A stretch of 27,960 bases of DNA. Origin: a virus. The position numbers and the translations under genes are program-made. Below the pieces are notes generated by a model. That model was not told the origin of the DNA. It was given only the letters and a program-made list of their open reading frames with translations, and did not search any database. Location: the IMG/VR virus record IMGVR_UViG_3300009151_000300, positions 1 to 27,960 of that record; one strand, given 5' to 3'. Shown piece by piece: positions 19,601-26,521 of this stretch (positions are counted from its first letter, which is position 1; each line of letters begins with the position of its first letter).

Positions 19601-20134
19601 AGTTTGTTTGTTACCTGGTCGACCAACTTTTTGTGTATCAACTAAACTGGCGTTGATGACTGCTGTAAATTGTTCTTGCCAATCTGGATTGGTCTGATCT
19701 GCCCAGTTGATTGTGTAATTTGCTAAATTTACACCTTGATAGTCTACTACATTTTCTGTGGTTTGAACTGAAAATACTTTGAGCAATCCCTGTGCGGCAA
19801 TATTGCGCTTGGCAGTGTAACTAACCAAGTTTGCTAAACGAACTACTGAGTCACGGCGCTCGGCTGTGTCCATGTAGTTTTCACGAGTGTTTAGATCTGT
19901 GCGGAAGGCCAGTGCCTGTCCCATGAACGCAATAACATCCAAGAGAGCAATGTATTCAGATGATTCAATATAGTCATTGAATGTTTCTGGATAATACAAG
20001 CGCAGGTAATCAACAAAACTTTTGCGCAGAGTTTCAAAATCATAACTTTGAAAGTCTGCTTCGCGATAGGTTTGATAGATTTGTTTCCAATCTTGTACAC
20101 CAAATATCGCTGTTTGTCTAGTTGTTTTTGCCAT
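16658..20134 (-). CDS. 6: Baseplate wedge protein gp6-like, 1158 aa
   Basis: In T4, gp6 forms the dimer at the core of each baseplate wedge, holding gp7, gp25 and gp53, and forms the inner ring that opens on contraction. The N-terminal 110 residues carry the family signature: 'LRKSFVDYLRLYYPETFNDY', 'SSEYIALLDVIAFMGQALAF' and 'RTDLNTRENYMDTAERRDSV'. At about 1158 residues it is much longer than T4 gp6 (about 660), with most extra length in the central and C-terminal parts. About residues 835-850 carry 'DNDNDGVPDNPDFF', an Asp-rich loop of the DxDxDG calcium-binding type. The ATG follows AGAGG, spaced 9 bases. A 47-base gap upstream holds a late-promoter-like box. The stop overlaps the giant gene as TAATG. 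Identification is firm. Confidence 0.93.
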   Translation of the reverse strand: MAKTTRQTAIFGVQDWKQIYQTYREADFQSYDFETLRKSFVDYLRLYYPETFNDYIESSEYIALLDVIAFMGQALAFRTDLNTRENYMDTAERRDSVVRLANLVSYTAKRNIAAQGLLKVFSVQTTENVVDYQGVNLANYTINWADQTNPDWQEQFTAVINASLVDTQKVGRPGNKQTLLGVVTSEYGINLVPGYLPVVPYTATVDGVNMPFEAMTSTSAGETYLYEPPPQANVPFNILFRNDSLGFQSANTGYFFMFKQGVLQNQDFNLSEKVSNRTVNINIEGVNNEDRWLFQLDNVGTVSREWAYTQNIYSAGAEQTATDLRPIYSVTSRTNDQITMVFGDGVFSEIPVGTFRAYVRASNGLQYIINPEEMQSVTIPISYISRSGNLETLTFTCGITQPVSNSQAREPIEAIKQRAPARYYTQDRMVNGEDYNLFPYTQYNSIVKSKALNRASIGTSRYLDLVDNTGKYSSTNTFGSDGGLWEQNILPTVLFSWTNRNEIADFVTNQVQPSIATTTMRQFYYENFPRVTATTLPTYGGTVWVPGASWTQSTTLANETTGYFKNDVYSVQWPTGSPIPVGTTTTTAFKYVAVGSLIKFVPPAGYYFDKNNKLQQGVPTAADQKLEIWASPISIVGNGYNNGLGNLTSGAGPVALNNFVPTGALVNTIIPLFVTDLPVSVEQSIAEQILLNRNFGLGYDNNGDITGTPYSWYLISSTNLAQDSTWSQQYAGNTSGANLDASWLIQFVVQNQNYTTTFRGLAYSFGSVIQTRFFYYSNGQIYDSRTGTVIKDFINVLAVNTRPDSTDHLPGDIYMTITGQPVESDGYVDDFQVLVGYRDNDNDGVPDNPDFFSEIVAPTTNPTQKYVYLQKTVDFDNLQRYLLVEPGLVTSDYGTYDEIELQKSAWTPGQVFYAYEQSAFYQLSVSYTGARTLINVTNEWIARTGRQSLYFQYRHNAPLTARIDPGTTNIIDLYVVTLSYYTAYQNWIRDTTGTVMEPDVPTIDELSTEYQGLQNYKMLSDNIILNSVVFKPLFGQKASQELRATIKVIRAQGSTASTSEIKSSVVASMNTYFSIDKWNFGDTFYFSELAAYLHRELGTIISSVVLVPLNSQKSFGDLYEIRSAPNEIFVNGATINNIEVIEALTSTNLRTAPGSGVV

Positions 20135-20137
20135 TAT

Positions 20138-20181
20138 ACTGAGCCTCTTCTTTTATTTATGGGATTCAAAAACCGCTCAGT
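20138..20181 (-). promoter_or_regulatory. Inverted repeat around a late-promoter-like box, before gp6
   Basis: ACTGAGC at 20138-20144 is the exact inverse of GCTCAGT at 20175-20181, enclosing a 30-base loop. The repeat fills most of the gap between gp25 and gp6. Its gp6-proximal arm directly follows the AGAGG ribosome site. In a message read through from upstream the stem could cover the start region. A message begun at the box inside the loop would lack the distal arm. T4 uses this kind of switch for some late genes. The stem is only 7 base pairs, so this is a suggestion. Confidence 0.35.
20154..20161 (-). promoter_or_regulatory. Late-promoter-like box CATAAATA before gp6
   Basis: The minus strand reads CCCATAAATAAAAG, a seven-of-eight match to the T4 late box TATAAATA (C for the first T). 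It ends 19 bases before the gp6 ATG, almost the same spacing as the perfect box before the fiber-like gene (18 bases). The gap is the largest between genes in the window. Promoter use is inferred. Confidence 0.5.
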
Positions 20182-20559
20182 TTATACGTATGATGCCGAA
20201 CGTTGCTGTAAGTCAAAGAAAATACTTAAACGTTGAGCATTGTCACTGGGTATTACTTGTAATTCAAGTTCAATTAGTATGCCATTCTCTTGTGGGAACA
20301 CCTGGGTATCACTGATATAGATGCGTGGATCGCCGCCGGCTACCCGTTGTACTTCAGTTATGATAGAATTTTGTAGTTCTTCCAATTGGTTCTCAAACAA
20401 GAAGTCCCATAGCACAGTACCGTATGCAGGACGTCCTGGCAATTGGCCTTGACGTATGTTAAAGGCATTTAGCAGGTCGCGTTTGATCAAGGCAAAGTCC
20501 GTGAGTGTGAACTTTTTGTATTGATTTTGTGTGTTAAATCCAATGAATGTTTGTGCCAT
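20182..20559 (-). CDS. 25: Baseplate wedge protein gp25-like, 125 aa
   Basis: This is a small wedge protein of the GPW/gp25 family, which links the gp6 core to the sheath in T4-type tails and is related to TssE of type VI secretion. Family features are the compact single domain of about 125 residues, 'FALIKRDLLNAFNIRQGQLP', 'GRPAYGTVLWDFLFENQ' and a C-terminal beta part ('GILIELELQVIPSDNAQRL'). The length matches T4 gp25 (132). Despite the family's 'lysozyme-like' label, a structural role is the established one. It lies directly upstream of gp6. No clear ribosome site is visible before ATG 20559; the leader is AT-rich (CCCATAAATATCATT), so coupling to the upstream gene 18 bases away is possible. 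Confidence 0.92.
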   Translation of the reverse strand: MAQTFIGFNTQNQYKKFTLTDFALIKRDLLNAFNIRQGQLPGRPAYGTVLWDFLFENQLEELQNSIITEVQRVAGGDPRIYISDTQVFPQENGILIELELQVIPSDNAQRLSIFFDLQQRSASYV

Positions 20560-20564
20560 AATGA

Positions 20565-20572
20565 TATTTATG
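20565..20572 (-). promoter_or_regulatory. Weak late-promoter-like box before gp25
   Basis: CATAAATA occurs again in the 18-base gap before the gp25-like gene and shares the longer string CCCATAAATA with the gp6 leader. It ends only 5 bases from the ATG, so transcription from it would start at or next to the start codon. It may instead be chance AT richness. Confidence 0.2.
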
Positions 20573-20577
20573 GGTGC

Positions 20578-21594
20578 TTAACCAGCGGTATATTTGGGAA
20601 TAGGTATTTTTGGATCGCCAACAATTCTGGTAACAGCCGCATCTAGTGTGGCACGATTCACTGTGTCAATCTTGGGAATAGGAACGTCTTGTTCTTTGAA
20701 TATTGTAGGGATTTTGTCAGCAACCAAGTTTACTGCGTATGCACCATCACGAACAGCACTAGAGAATGCTGATTGTATTGCACCTGTTGCATCACCTGGT
20801 ATGGGTAATCCTTTAGCAAATGCTTCTGCACTGGGCAAACTTTTGGCCGCATTCAATGCCATGCCTGCAATGCCTTGGCTTGATAAACCGGCTACAGGAA
20901 TACCCACGGCTGCTAGTCCTGCTACACCTTTGGTCATAAGATCTTGTTGTATCAAACTTTGTTTGGTATCACTGCCCAACAAATCACCCACACCTTTGAT
21001 GCCATCTTTGCCGGTCCAGGCTGCTGGGCTTTTAACCACATCTGACAGCACACTTCCGGCGGCTGCCATTAACGCATTTGTGCCAGGTTTAACATAGCCT
21101 GCTGTTTCTAATTGTTTTACATCAAAACCAAATGAACCAACGCCTTTGCTGTTGCTGATCACTGACGAGGCCTGGCCCACTAGATTTTTGGCCTGGGCTA
21201 ATACGCCATTTACTTCGGGTATGCTCATGGCCGCGATGCCACTTACAGCGCCTGACCCAGTGATACTGCTGGCAACCTTTGTAAAGTCTGCGGTGTTGAT
21301 AGGATTAGTAACTGGATAATCAGCAATGGTTTTTGTAATAGTTTCAATTGATTTTGTTGAAGTTGACCCTGGGAAGTAAAATCCACCTTTTGGCAAAATT
21401 GCGTTTTGAAGTCTAGATAGACCGCTCAAGTCGGACGTGGGCGCAGACAAAATAGTACCAGATGCAAGACCTACCAATGCACCAGTAGATTGTTGTTTAT
21501 CAAAGATTGCTTGAGCTTGATCTCTTGTGAGACTTTCGGGTCCTTTAATAGTAAATGTTTTTCCGTCAGGAGCAGTAAATGTAAATTCAGCCAT
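20578..21594 (-). CDS. Putative virion structural protein, 338 aa
   Basis: The gene starts 1 base after the gp5-like stop, with GGAAGGAG before the ATG. The N-terminus 'FTFTAPDGKTFTIKGPESLT' followed by 'RDQAQAIFDKQQ' looks like a small beta-hairpin and helix domain seen in phage structural proteins. The rest is rich in Ala, Gly, Ser and Val, with amphipathic repetitive stretches. Around residue 150-165 is 'FGFDVKQLETAGYVKPGTNA', a motif I associate with phage tail and cell-wall-related proteins without being able to name the domain. No signal peptide, clear membrane helix or catalytic pattern is evident. Its place between the gp5-like and gp25-like genes suggests a baseplate hub, needle or cell-puncture accessory role (inference). 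Confidence 0.75.
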   Translation of the reverse strand: MAEFTFTAPDGKTFTIKGPESLTRDQAQAIFDKQQSTGALVGLASGTILSAPTSDLSGLSRLQNAILPKGGFYFPGSTSTKSIETITKTIADYPVTNPINTADFTKVASSITGSGAVSGIAAMSIPEVNGVLAQAKNLVGQASSVISNSKGVGSFGFDVKQLETAGYVKPGTNALMAAAGSVLSDVVKSPAAWTGKDGIKGVGDLLGSDTKQSLIQQDLMTKGVAGLAAVGIPVAGLSSQGIAGMALNAAKSLPSAEAFAKGLPIPGDATGAIQSAFSSAVRDGAYAVNLVADKIPTIFKEQDVPIPKIDTVNRATLDAAVTRIVGDPKIPIPKYTAG

Positions 21595-21595
21595 G

Positions 21596-23152
21596 CTATA
21601 CTCCTTCCTCTGGTGGTGGATTTTCTGCAGGGGCGTCCGCTTGTACTTCTACCCCGTCCGGTAACGCTTCTGATCCTGGGGGTGGGCTAGGTATGCCTTC
21701 TTCAAACTTGACCGAGACATCCACACCTTTGTTGTGGTAAGGATAAGGTTCGTGTGTGGGTGCTCGAGTCACAATACTTTCAAGTCCTTCAGGCACAACC
21801 TTCCAACCTATACTAGTGTCCCATTCGGTATCATCTAACAAGGTTGTTGTTAACGGTTGTGGGTTTTCAACTTCGTCTGCGGCCGGGCCGTTTAGGTCAA
21901 TTCCGTCAGCTTCTAATACTAGTGCAGAGCCAGCGCCCCAAGAACCTGATGCGCTGTTTAGTGTAAGTGTGCCATCTGCCTTGACTCCAATGGTGTCTTT
22001 GCTGTATAAAGTAATATCTTCCTGAGCCTGTATACTCATAAATGTATCAGTTTCTATCTGCATATCTTCCATACTTTTCATTTTTAAATAACGTCCAGCA
22101 AACATATTGATGTCACGATCAGCATGCAAGTTGATATCGCCCTTGGTACGAACGTTCACACTGTTTGTAGCGTATACATCTACTGTGCCTTCTACTCCAA
22201 ACTCTAACCAGGTTTGTCCGTTAGCGTGAATGATATAGAAAAAGTTTCCGGTGTCGCTCATGGTAATTTGATGACCTTTACTGGTACGCAATCGTATCAG
22301 CGCATCGCCGCCTTCAAGATCGCCGTCGTCCATTACTAGGCTATGGCCGCCCACACGACCAATAACTTGTGCATCGCCTGGCTTGAGTGTTCCTGCGTTT
22401 AGTTTAGTTTTGATGTCATTGGGTTTCATGCCGCCAGAATAAATTGGTGTTCCGGGTGTGCTTACACCAAATACTGCGCTGGGAGTTTCTCGTTGACTAC
22501 TGGAATTTATAGTGCCACGTTCGTTGTCTGTTATAAGTCCTTGTTGTAGTAAGGCCTGTGCTACTACACTTTGAACAGGTTTTATACCATCAAAAAATCT
22601 TGGATTGTTAAAAAGTTTTGTGCTGTTGGTATTAATTTCGGCTACAGGCAAGCGCGAGGCACCTGCAAAATATATTGCTTGATTTTGATTTTGTATTTTT
22701 GCTTGTGCCTTGGGAACCGAGCCAAGAGCCGGCACCATTCTACCTAGGCCTTGATCTGGAATTGTACCGATATAGTATCCTTGGCTACGGTCGCCATTGA
22801 CAAACACACACATGACTGTGATCCCCACGTCAGGTGGAGTAAACCACATACCGTAACTGTTTTGATTGCCTGGGTACTTGCCATATTCACCTGCATTGGC
22901 TGTGCCTTGCAGTGGTGTTGATCCATAGAACGACGGCAAATAACTTACCGTGGTCCAGGTTGCTTCATCTTCCATATTTTGATCAGTACCGGCTGCAAAT
23001 GCATCAATGTATACCCGCAGGCGGCCGGCACGTACAGGATCCACTGTGCTCATAACTATTCCAGCAAATGGGCCAAACTCTGCGGGTACCCCCCCGCGAT
23101 CCATTTTGTAATTACTGGGACGCCCTTTACTGCGTTGTACACTTTCTGCCAT
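21596..23152 (-). CDS. 5: Baseplate hub/needle protein gp5-like, 518 aa
   Basis: In T4, gp5 forms the trimeric membrane-puncturing needle at the hub centre. About residues 25-130 look like the OB-fold ('GIVMSTVDPVRAGRLRVYID', 'GMWFTPPDVGITVMCVFVNG', 'QGYYIG'). About 200-230 carry 'SSSQRETPSAVFGVSTPG', which I recall from marine gp5-like proteins. About 318-422 form a needle with short repeats: 'VNVRTKGDINLHADRDINMF' and 'LKMKSMEDMQIETDTFMSIQ'. A tail of about 95 residues follows, with 'RAPTHEPYPYHNKGVDV' and a Pro/Glu-rich end. T4 gp5 has a lysozyme domain between OB-fold and needle; I see no such domain or its Glu-Asp-Thr catalytic pattern. The ribosome site GGAGG lies 7 bases before the ATG. 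The assignment is good; loss of lysozyme activity is inferred. Confidence 0.87.
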   Translation of the reverse strand: MAESVQRSKGRPSNYKMDRGGVPAEFGPFAGIVMSTVDPVRAGRLRVYIDAFAAGTDQNMEDEATWTTVSYLPSFYGSTPLQGTANAGEYGKYPGNQNSYGMWFTPPDVGITVMCVFVNGDRSQGYYIGTIPDQGLGRMVPALGSVPKAQAKIQNQNQAIYFAGASRLPVAEINTNSTKLFNNPRFFDGIKPVQSVVAQALLQQGLITDNERGTINSSSQRETPSAVFGVSTPGTPIYSGGMKPNDIKTKLNAGTLKPGDAQVIGRVGGHSLVMDDGDLEGGDALIRLRTSKGHQITMSDTGNFFYIIHANGQTWLEFGVEGTVDVYATNSVNVRTKGDINLHADRDINMFAGRYLKMKSMEDMQIETDTFMSIQAQEDITLYSKDTIGVKADGTLTLNSASGSWGAGSALVLEADGIDLNGPAADEVENPQPLTTTLLDDTEWDTSIGWKVVPEGLESIVTRAPTHEPYPYHNKGVDVSVKFEEGIPSPPPGSEALPDGVEVQADAPAENPPPEEGV

Positions 23153-23155
23153 TTA

Positions 23156-26100
23156 TTAACCTCCGTCTGTAGCAATTTCTTGATTGCTTGGATTTGTTGG
23201 ACTGTCAGGATAGTCCCCGCCAGCTGGAATACCGTCTTCCAGTTGCGCCATTTGGGTATCTGTCAATGTGTCTTCTCCAGGCGCCACACCCGGCAACTTG
23301 GGTGGACCTGTACCAACTGATTGAGATAGATCCAATGGATTGCCGTAATCATCTGTCACCGGCTGTGGTGGTCCAGCACGACCAACAGGTACTATTTGTC
23401 CATTCTCGTCTATTGTTGTTTGCCCTGTTGTAGACGAAGGAATCAAAGGTGACGCTTGTTTTCCAGCGGACTGTTGTGCGCCCATCATGGCCGCTGTTCC
23501 ACCGTCAGCACTCAACAACGAGCGTGGATCGGTTGTGCCTGTACCTTGTATTCTATTTTGCAAAGCCTGGGCAGTTCGAAGATTACTGGCAGGATTAGCG
23601 TTTGTTCTTGCACCGGCAGCACTTAAATTTCCAGCCTGAGTAAGTGCCCGTGCATTATCTAATTCAGTGCTGTTAGTACCGCCATTGGATGCTTGAACTG
23701 TATTTTTCTTGCTAGGCAATGGGAATTGATATAGAGTACCTTCAACAGTTTGATAGAATGCACCTTGTCTGAATTCACTAATAACTTTAACCACTTGATA
23801 TACTCGGCTCTGGATAGGCTCTCGTGACTTGTTGGCACGGCCACTGTACCCGCCACCGTAAGGATCTGCTACACCTGTATTGAGATCATAATCTTCTGGG
23901 CGCTGCCATACTATTTCAAACAGTACATCTCCGGTTTCAAAACTGATACTACCGTCTTCTCCAAATCCAGTAGCATCGGCCACTTGACTTTCACCTGCTT
24001 TGATTTCTTTAAACAAACTGCCTTGTTGTATCCAATCAGGATCGCCAAGGATTTTTACTTTTGCATTGGCTAGATCACCAGGGCTGAACAAATAATCAGC
24101 CGCATTGGCTGAAACTTCATTGAGCCTAGTATCACTAGAACCTTGAGTGCTTTGTCCACTGGTCACAGCGTAATTGTATTTGGCAATATCACGCAGGCTC
24201 GAAGTGGCGGCTTCGCGTATTTTTGCTGCCGCACTATTTTTAGGATCACTACCGCTCACAGTGATACTATACAAAGCATTCATAGTTTCTTGATATTCGA
24301 CCACCGCGGTATTTTGTCCCGTGAACCAATATGGATAACTCTTGTGTACTCCAGCAAATCTGCTAGGTGGAAAATATTTGCTGTTGAAATTTTGCAATCG
24401 GTAAGGCTTAATAATATAGGTAATGTCAAACGCATGATCGTTGCGCTTGGGATCGATACCACCCGGGCGTGGTGCGGCACTCATGATAATGTTAAACCAT
24501 GTCATAGGCGAATTTCTTTTGTCAGGATTTGGCACTTGATATCCGTCACTGTTTTCCATTACTAGTGCTTGGTTTTTAATATAACTGCTGTTACGAATAG
24601 CAAGTTCAATAGCCTGTGTGATCATTTGTCCGGCAGTGATACTAAAAGTGTGAGATGCATTGTCTATTGCTTGTTGGTTGCCATTGAGATTTTTAGCATC
24701 GCCGTTTTTACCAGCGGCTGGTTGTCCAGACGCGGTAGTTGTATTGTCTCTTTTGGGGCTTTGTGGTAAAATTTCAGCATTTTCAATTGCTGATGCAGGA
24801 ATTACCTTGCCATCATAACCGATACCATCAACAAATTTAATGAAGTATCTGTCGGCTATGTTGAATATAGCTTCGCTTTGTCCTTTTTGTGGCAGAGTTA
24901 ATTCTTCTTGAAACTTGGTGAGTGCGCCCATCAGTCCTTGTGTAATAGTTTTTTTAGAAGTAGGTGCGGCCTGGGCAGTTGGCGGTGCTAGATTAGCGGC
25001 TGCAATTTGTTCAGCATCACTTATATAACCTACAGAACTGTTTGTAGTTGATTGTCCTGGATTGGCTGCCGCAGACGCAGTACCAGCATAGGCCACTGTG
25101 CCTCCCAACAACTTGCCCACGGTGGTGCTGGCAATTTGCATATCGTGCGGAATAGATCCACGAGCAGTATACCCTGCAATCAGTTGTCCTTGCGGCACAC
25201 AGTCCCACTCATAGGTAACCATCTTGCTACCAATACTCCAGTTGATTGCGGCCAACTTGAATGGTATAAATTTTTCAATTGCAGGGCCACCGCTGGCGTG
25301 TACCTGTACAGGATTGCCGTCAGCACCTTGTCCATAGAATCGTATCACAGCCAGGTAGTCAGCCGCAGTATAATTGACTTTGCCGCTGCCATCTTTTTGT
25401 TGTAGATTGGCCACAGCTGAATACAAGTTGTCAATTAGTGTAATACCGTTGGGTTCGTTTACAACTAGTTTCATTGTGGCAGTCATGTGACTGGCACCAG
25501 TGGCTTTGCCTAGTGGGCTAGTATCTAGTGTGAGTGAATCAATATAGTAGTCGTATGGAAAGAATGGATTACGTCCACTATCACCAGCAGAGATGTCTGC
25601 AGTCCCCATGCCTTGTTTTTCACCACCGCGGTTGACAGGTGCTCCGCCATCTTGGAATAGCAAAAAGTATCCGTCAATCTTTTTTGTTTTGCTACGCAAT
25701 AGTCTTTCGTACTGTGTGGCACTCAGTAGGTACACTGATATAGAATAAGTGTAACTGGCAAATTGATCTAGTGGGTTAGGACGCGGTTGTATTTTTAATG
25801 CATTGCCGGCTGCATTTGTGTCAGCCTGAGTATTTGCTTTACTGGGCATCACCCCATCTTCTGGGGGGGCCGCGGCACCTGGCTGAGTTTTTAGGTCGAC
25901 TCCACCAGGCAAGCCGCCTGGATCATACAATTCGCCTGTTTCAGGATTTATTCTAGAGTTAGACAGTGTGCCATCTTCGGCTCTGACATTGATACCTTGT
26001 GCATATGGATCTGTGGCTTGCGTTTGTTCAGTAGTGCGCACTGGTCCATCAGTACCTGTGGTACCACCTGTATCAGACGTTGTGACAGTATCTGCGTTGG

Positions 26101-26218
26101 TAGGTGCAGTATTGTCTGATATTGGTACTATGCGGCCAAACTCATCAACTTGGGTCTGCTCGGGTGCATTAGGCCCTTGCGGTGCATCATCTTGTGCGGC
26201 TTGACTAGCTGTGGCCAT
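23156..26218 (-). CDS. Large virion structural protein, probable baseplate hub, 1020 aa
   Basis: About residues 1-140 and 838-1020 are low-complexity, rich in Pro, Gly, Thr, Asp, Asn and Gln, and look disordered. They contain 'VDEFGRIVPIS' near the start and 'TIDENGQIVPVG' near the end. The core (about 141-838) includes 'NPLDQFASYTYSISVYLLSA', 'GRNPFFPYDYYIDSLTLD', 'MTATMKLVVNEPNGITLID' and 'SEFRQGAFYQTVEGTLYQFP'. This last form resembles the end of hub proteins of the gp27/late-control-D type ('...GKFTQTLE...'). It directly precedes the gp5-like gene, where a gp27-type platform would be expected, so I infer a hub role. It is far larger than T4 gp27 (391 residues). The start follows a modest GGGA site after the gp53-like stop. 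The gene is firm; the role is tentative. Confidence 0.8.
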   Translation of the reverse strand: MATASQAAQDDAPQGPNAPEQTQVDEFGRIVPISDNTAPTNADTVTTSDTGGTTGTDGPVRTTEQTQATDPYAQGINVRAEDGTLSNSRINPETGELYDPGGLPGGVDLKTQPGAAAPPEDGVMPSKANTQADTNAAGNALKIQPRPNPLDQFASYTYSISVYLLSATQYERLLRSKTKKIDGYFLLFQDGGAPVNRGGEKQGMGTADISAGDSGRNPFFPYDYYIDSLTLDTSPLGKATGASHMTATMKLVVNEPNGITLIDNLYSAVANLQQKDGSGKVNYTAADYLAVIRFYGQGADGNPVQVHASGGPAIEKFIPFKLAAINWSIGSKMVTYEWDCVPQGQLIAGYTARGSIPHDMQIASTTVGKLLGGTVAYAGTASAAANPGQSTTNSSVGYISDAEQIAAANLAPPTAQAAPTSKKTITQGLMGALTKFQEELTLPQKGQSEAIFNIADRYFIKFVDGIGYDGKVIPASAIENAEILPQSPKRDNTTTASGQPAAGKNGDAKNLNGNQQAIDNASHTFSITAGQMITQAIELAIRNSSYIKNQALVMENSDGYQVPNPDKRNSPMTWFNIIMSAAPRPGGIDPKRNDHAFDITYIIKPYRLQNFNSKYFPPSRFAGVHKSYPYWFTGQNTAVVEYQETMNALYSITVSGSDPKNSAAAKIREAATSSLRDIAKYNYAVTSGQSTQGSSDTRLNEVSANAADYLFSPGDLANAKVKILGDPDWIQQGSLFKEIKAGESQVADATGFGEDGSISFETGDVLFEIVWQRPEDYDLNTGVADPYGGGYSGRANKSREPIQSRVYQVVKVISEFRQGAFYQTVEGTLYQFPLPSKKNTVQASNGGTNSTELDNARALTQAGNLSAAGARTNANPASNLRTAQALQNRIQGTGTTDPRSLLSADGGTAAMMGAQQSAGKQASPLIPSSTTGQTTIDENGQIVPVGRAGPPQPVTDDYGNPLDLSQSVGTGPPKLPGVAPGEDTLTDTQMAQLEDGIPAGGDYPDSPTNPSNQEIATDGG

Positions 26219-26221
26219 AAA

Positions 26222-26521
26222 TTAGAATCCCAGAGCTGACTTCAGCGTGGTAATTTTTGGCAAGTAGATCATGGTGCCTGATTTGAAATCCATGGGAGGT
26301 GCTTGTAGTGTGTTAGGGTTGCGTTGATAAAACACCCACCACAGGCCAGCAATGCCATACAGGTCAAATGCCAACAGGTCTGGTCTATACTGGTAGGTAG
26401 TATTAATAACAAAGGTCAAATCGTCACTTTGTTTGGGTATGGGCCTATTGACCATACTGTCAAGAAAAAATTGACTGTAAGGAGTTTCAAAATATGGACT
26501 GGTTGCGTCGTATTGTGCCAT
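26222..26521 (-). CDS. 53: Baseplate wedge protein gp53-like, 99 aa
   Basis: In T4, gp53 joins neighbouring wedges around the hub. The family look is clear: 'TYQYRPDLLAFDLYG', 'GLWWVFYQRNPNTLQAPPMD' and 'FKSGTMIYLPKI', with a LysM-like order of elements. At 99 residues it is about half the length of T4 gp53 (196), so it keeps mainly this core. The ATG shares one base with the stop of the upstream gene (TAATG) and follows AGGAGG, spaced 9 bases. The downstream gene starts 3 bases after its stop. Confidence 0.82.
   Translation of the reverse strand: MAQYDATSPYFETPYSQFFLDSMVNRPIPKQSDDLTFVINTTYQYRPDLLAFDLYGIAGLWWVFYQRNPNTLQAPPMDFKSGTMIYLPKITTLKSALGF

Noticed and set aside
20160-20184. GCGGTTTTTG after gp25 as an intrinsic terminator
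   Set aside because: There is no stem immediately before the T run. The only complementary arm lies 30 bases downstream, beyond the T run.
20594-21097. 167-codon open frame on the plus strand
   Set aside because: It is antisense to the 338-residue structural gene, and its composition mirrors the Ala/Gly-rich opposite frame.
24143-24565. 140-codon plus-strand open frame
   Set aside because: It is fully inside the hub-like gene on the other strand, without translation signals or recognisable domains.
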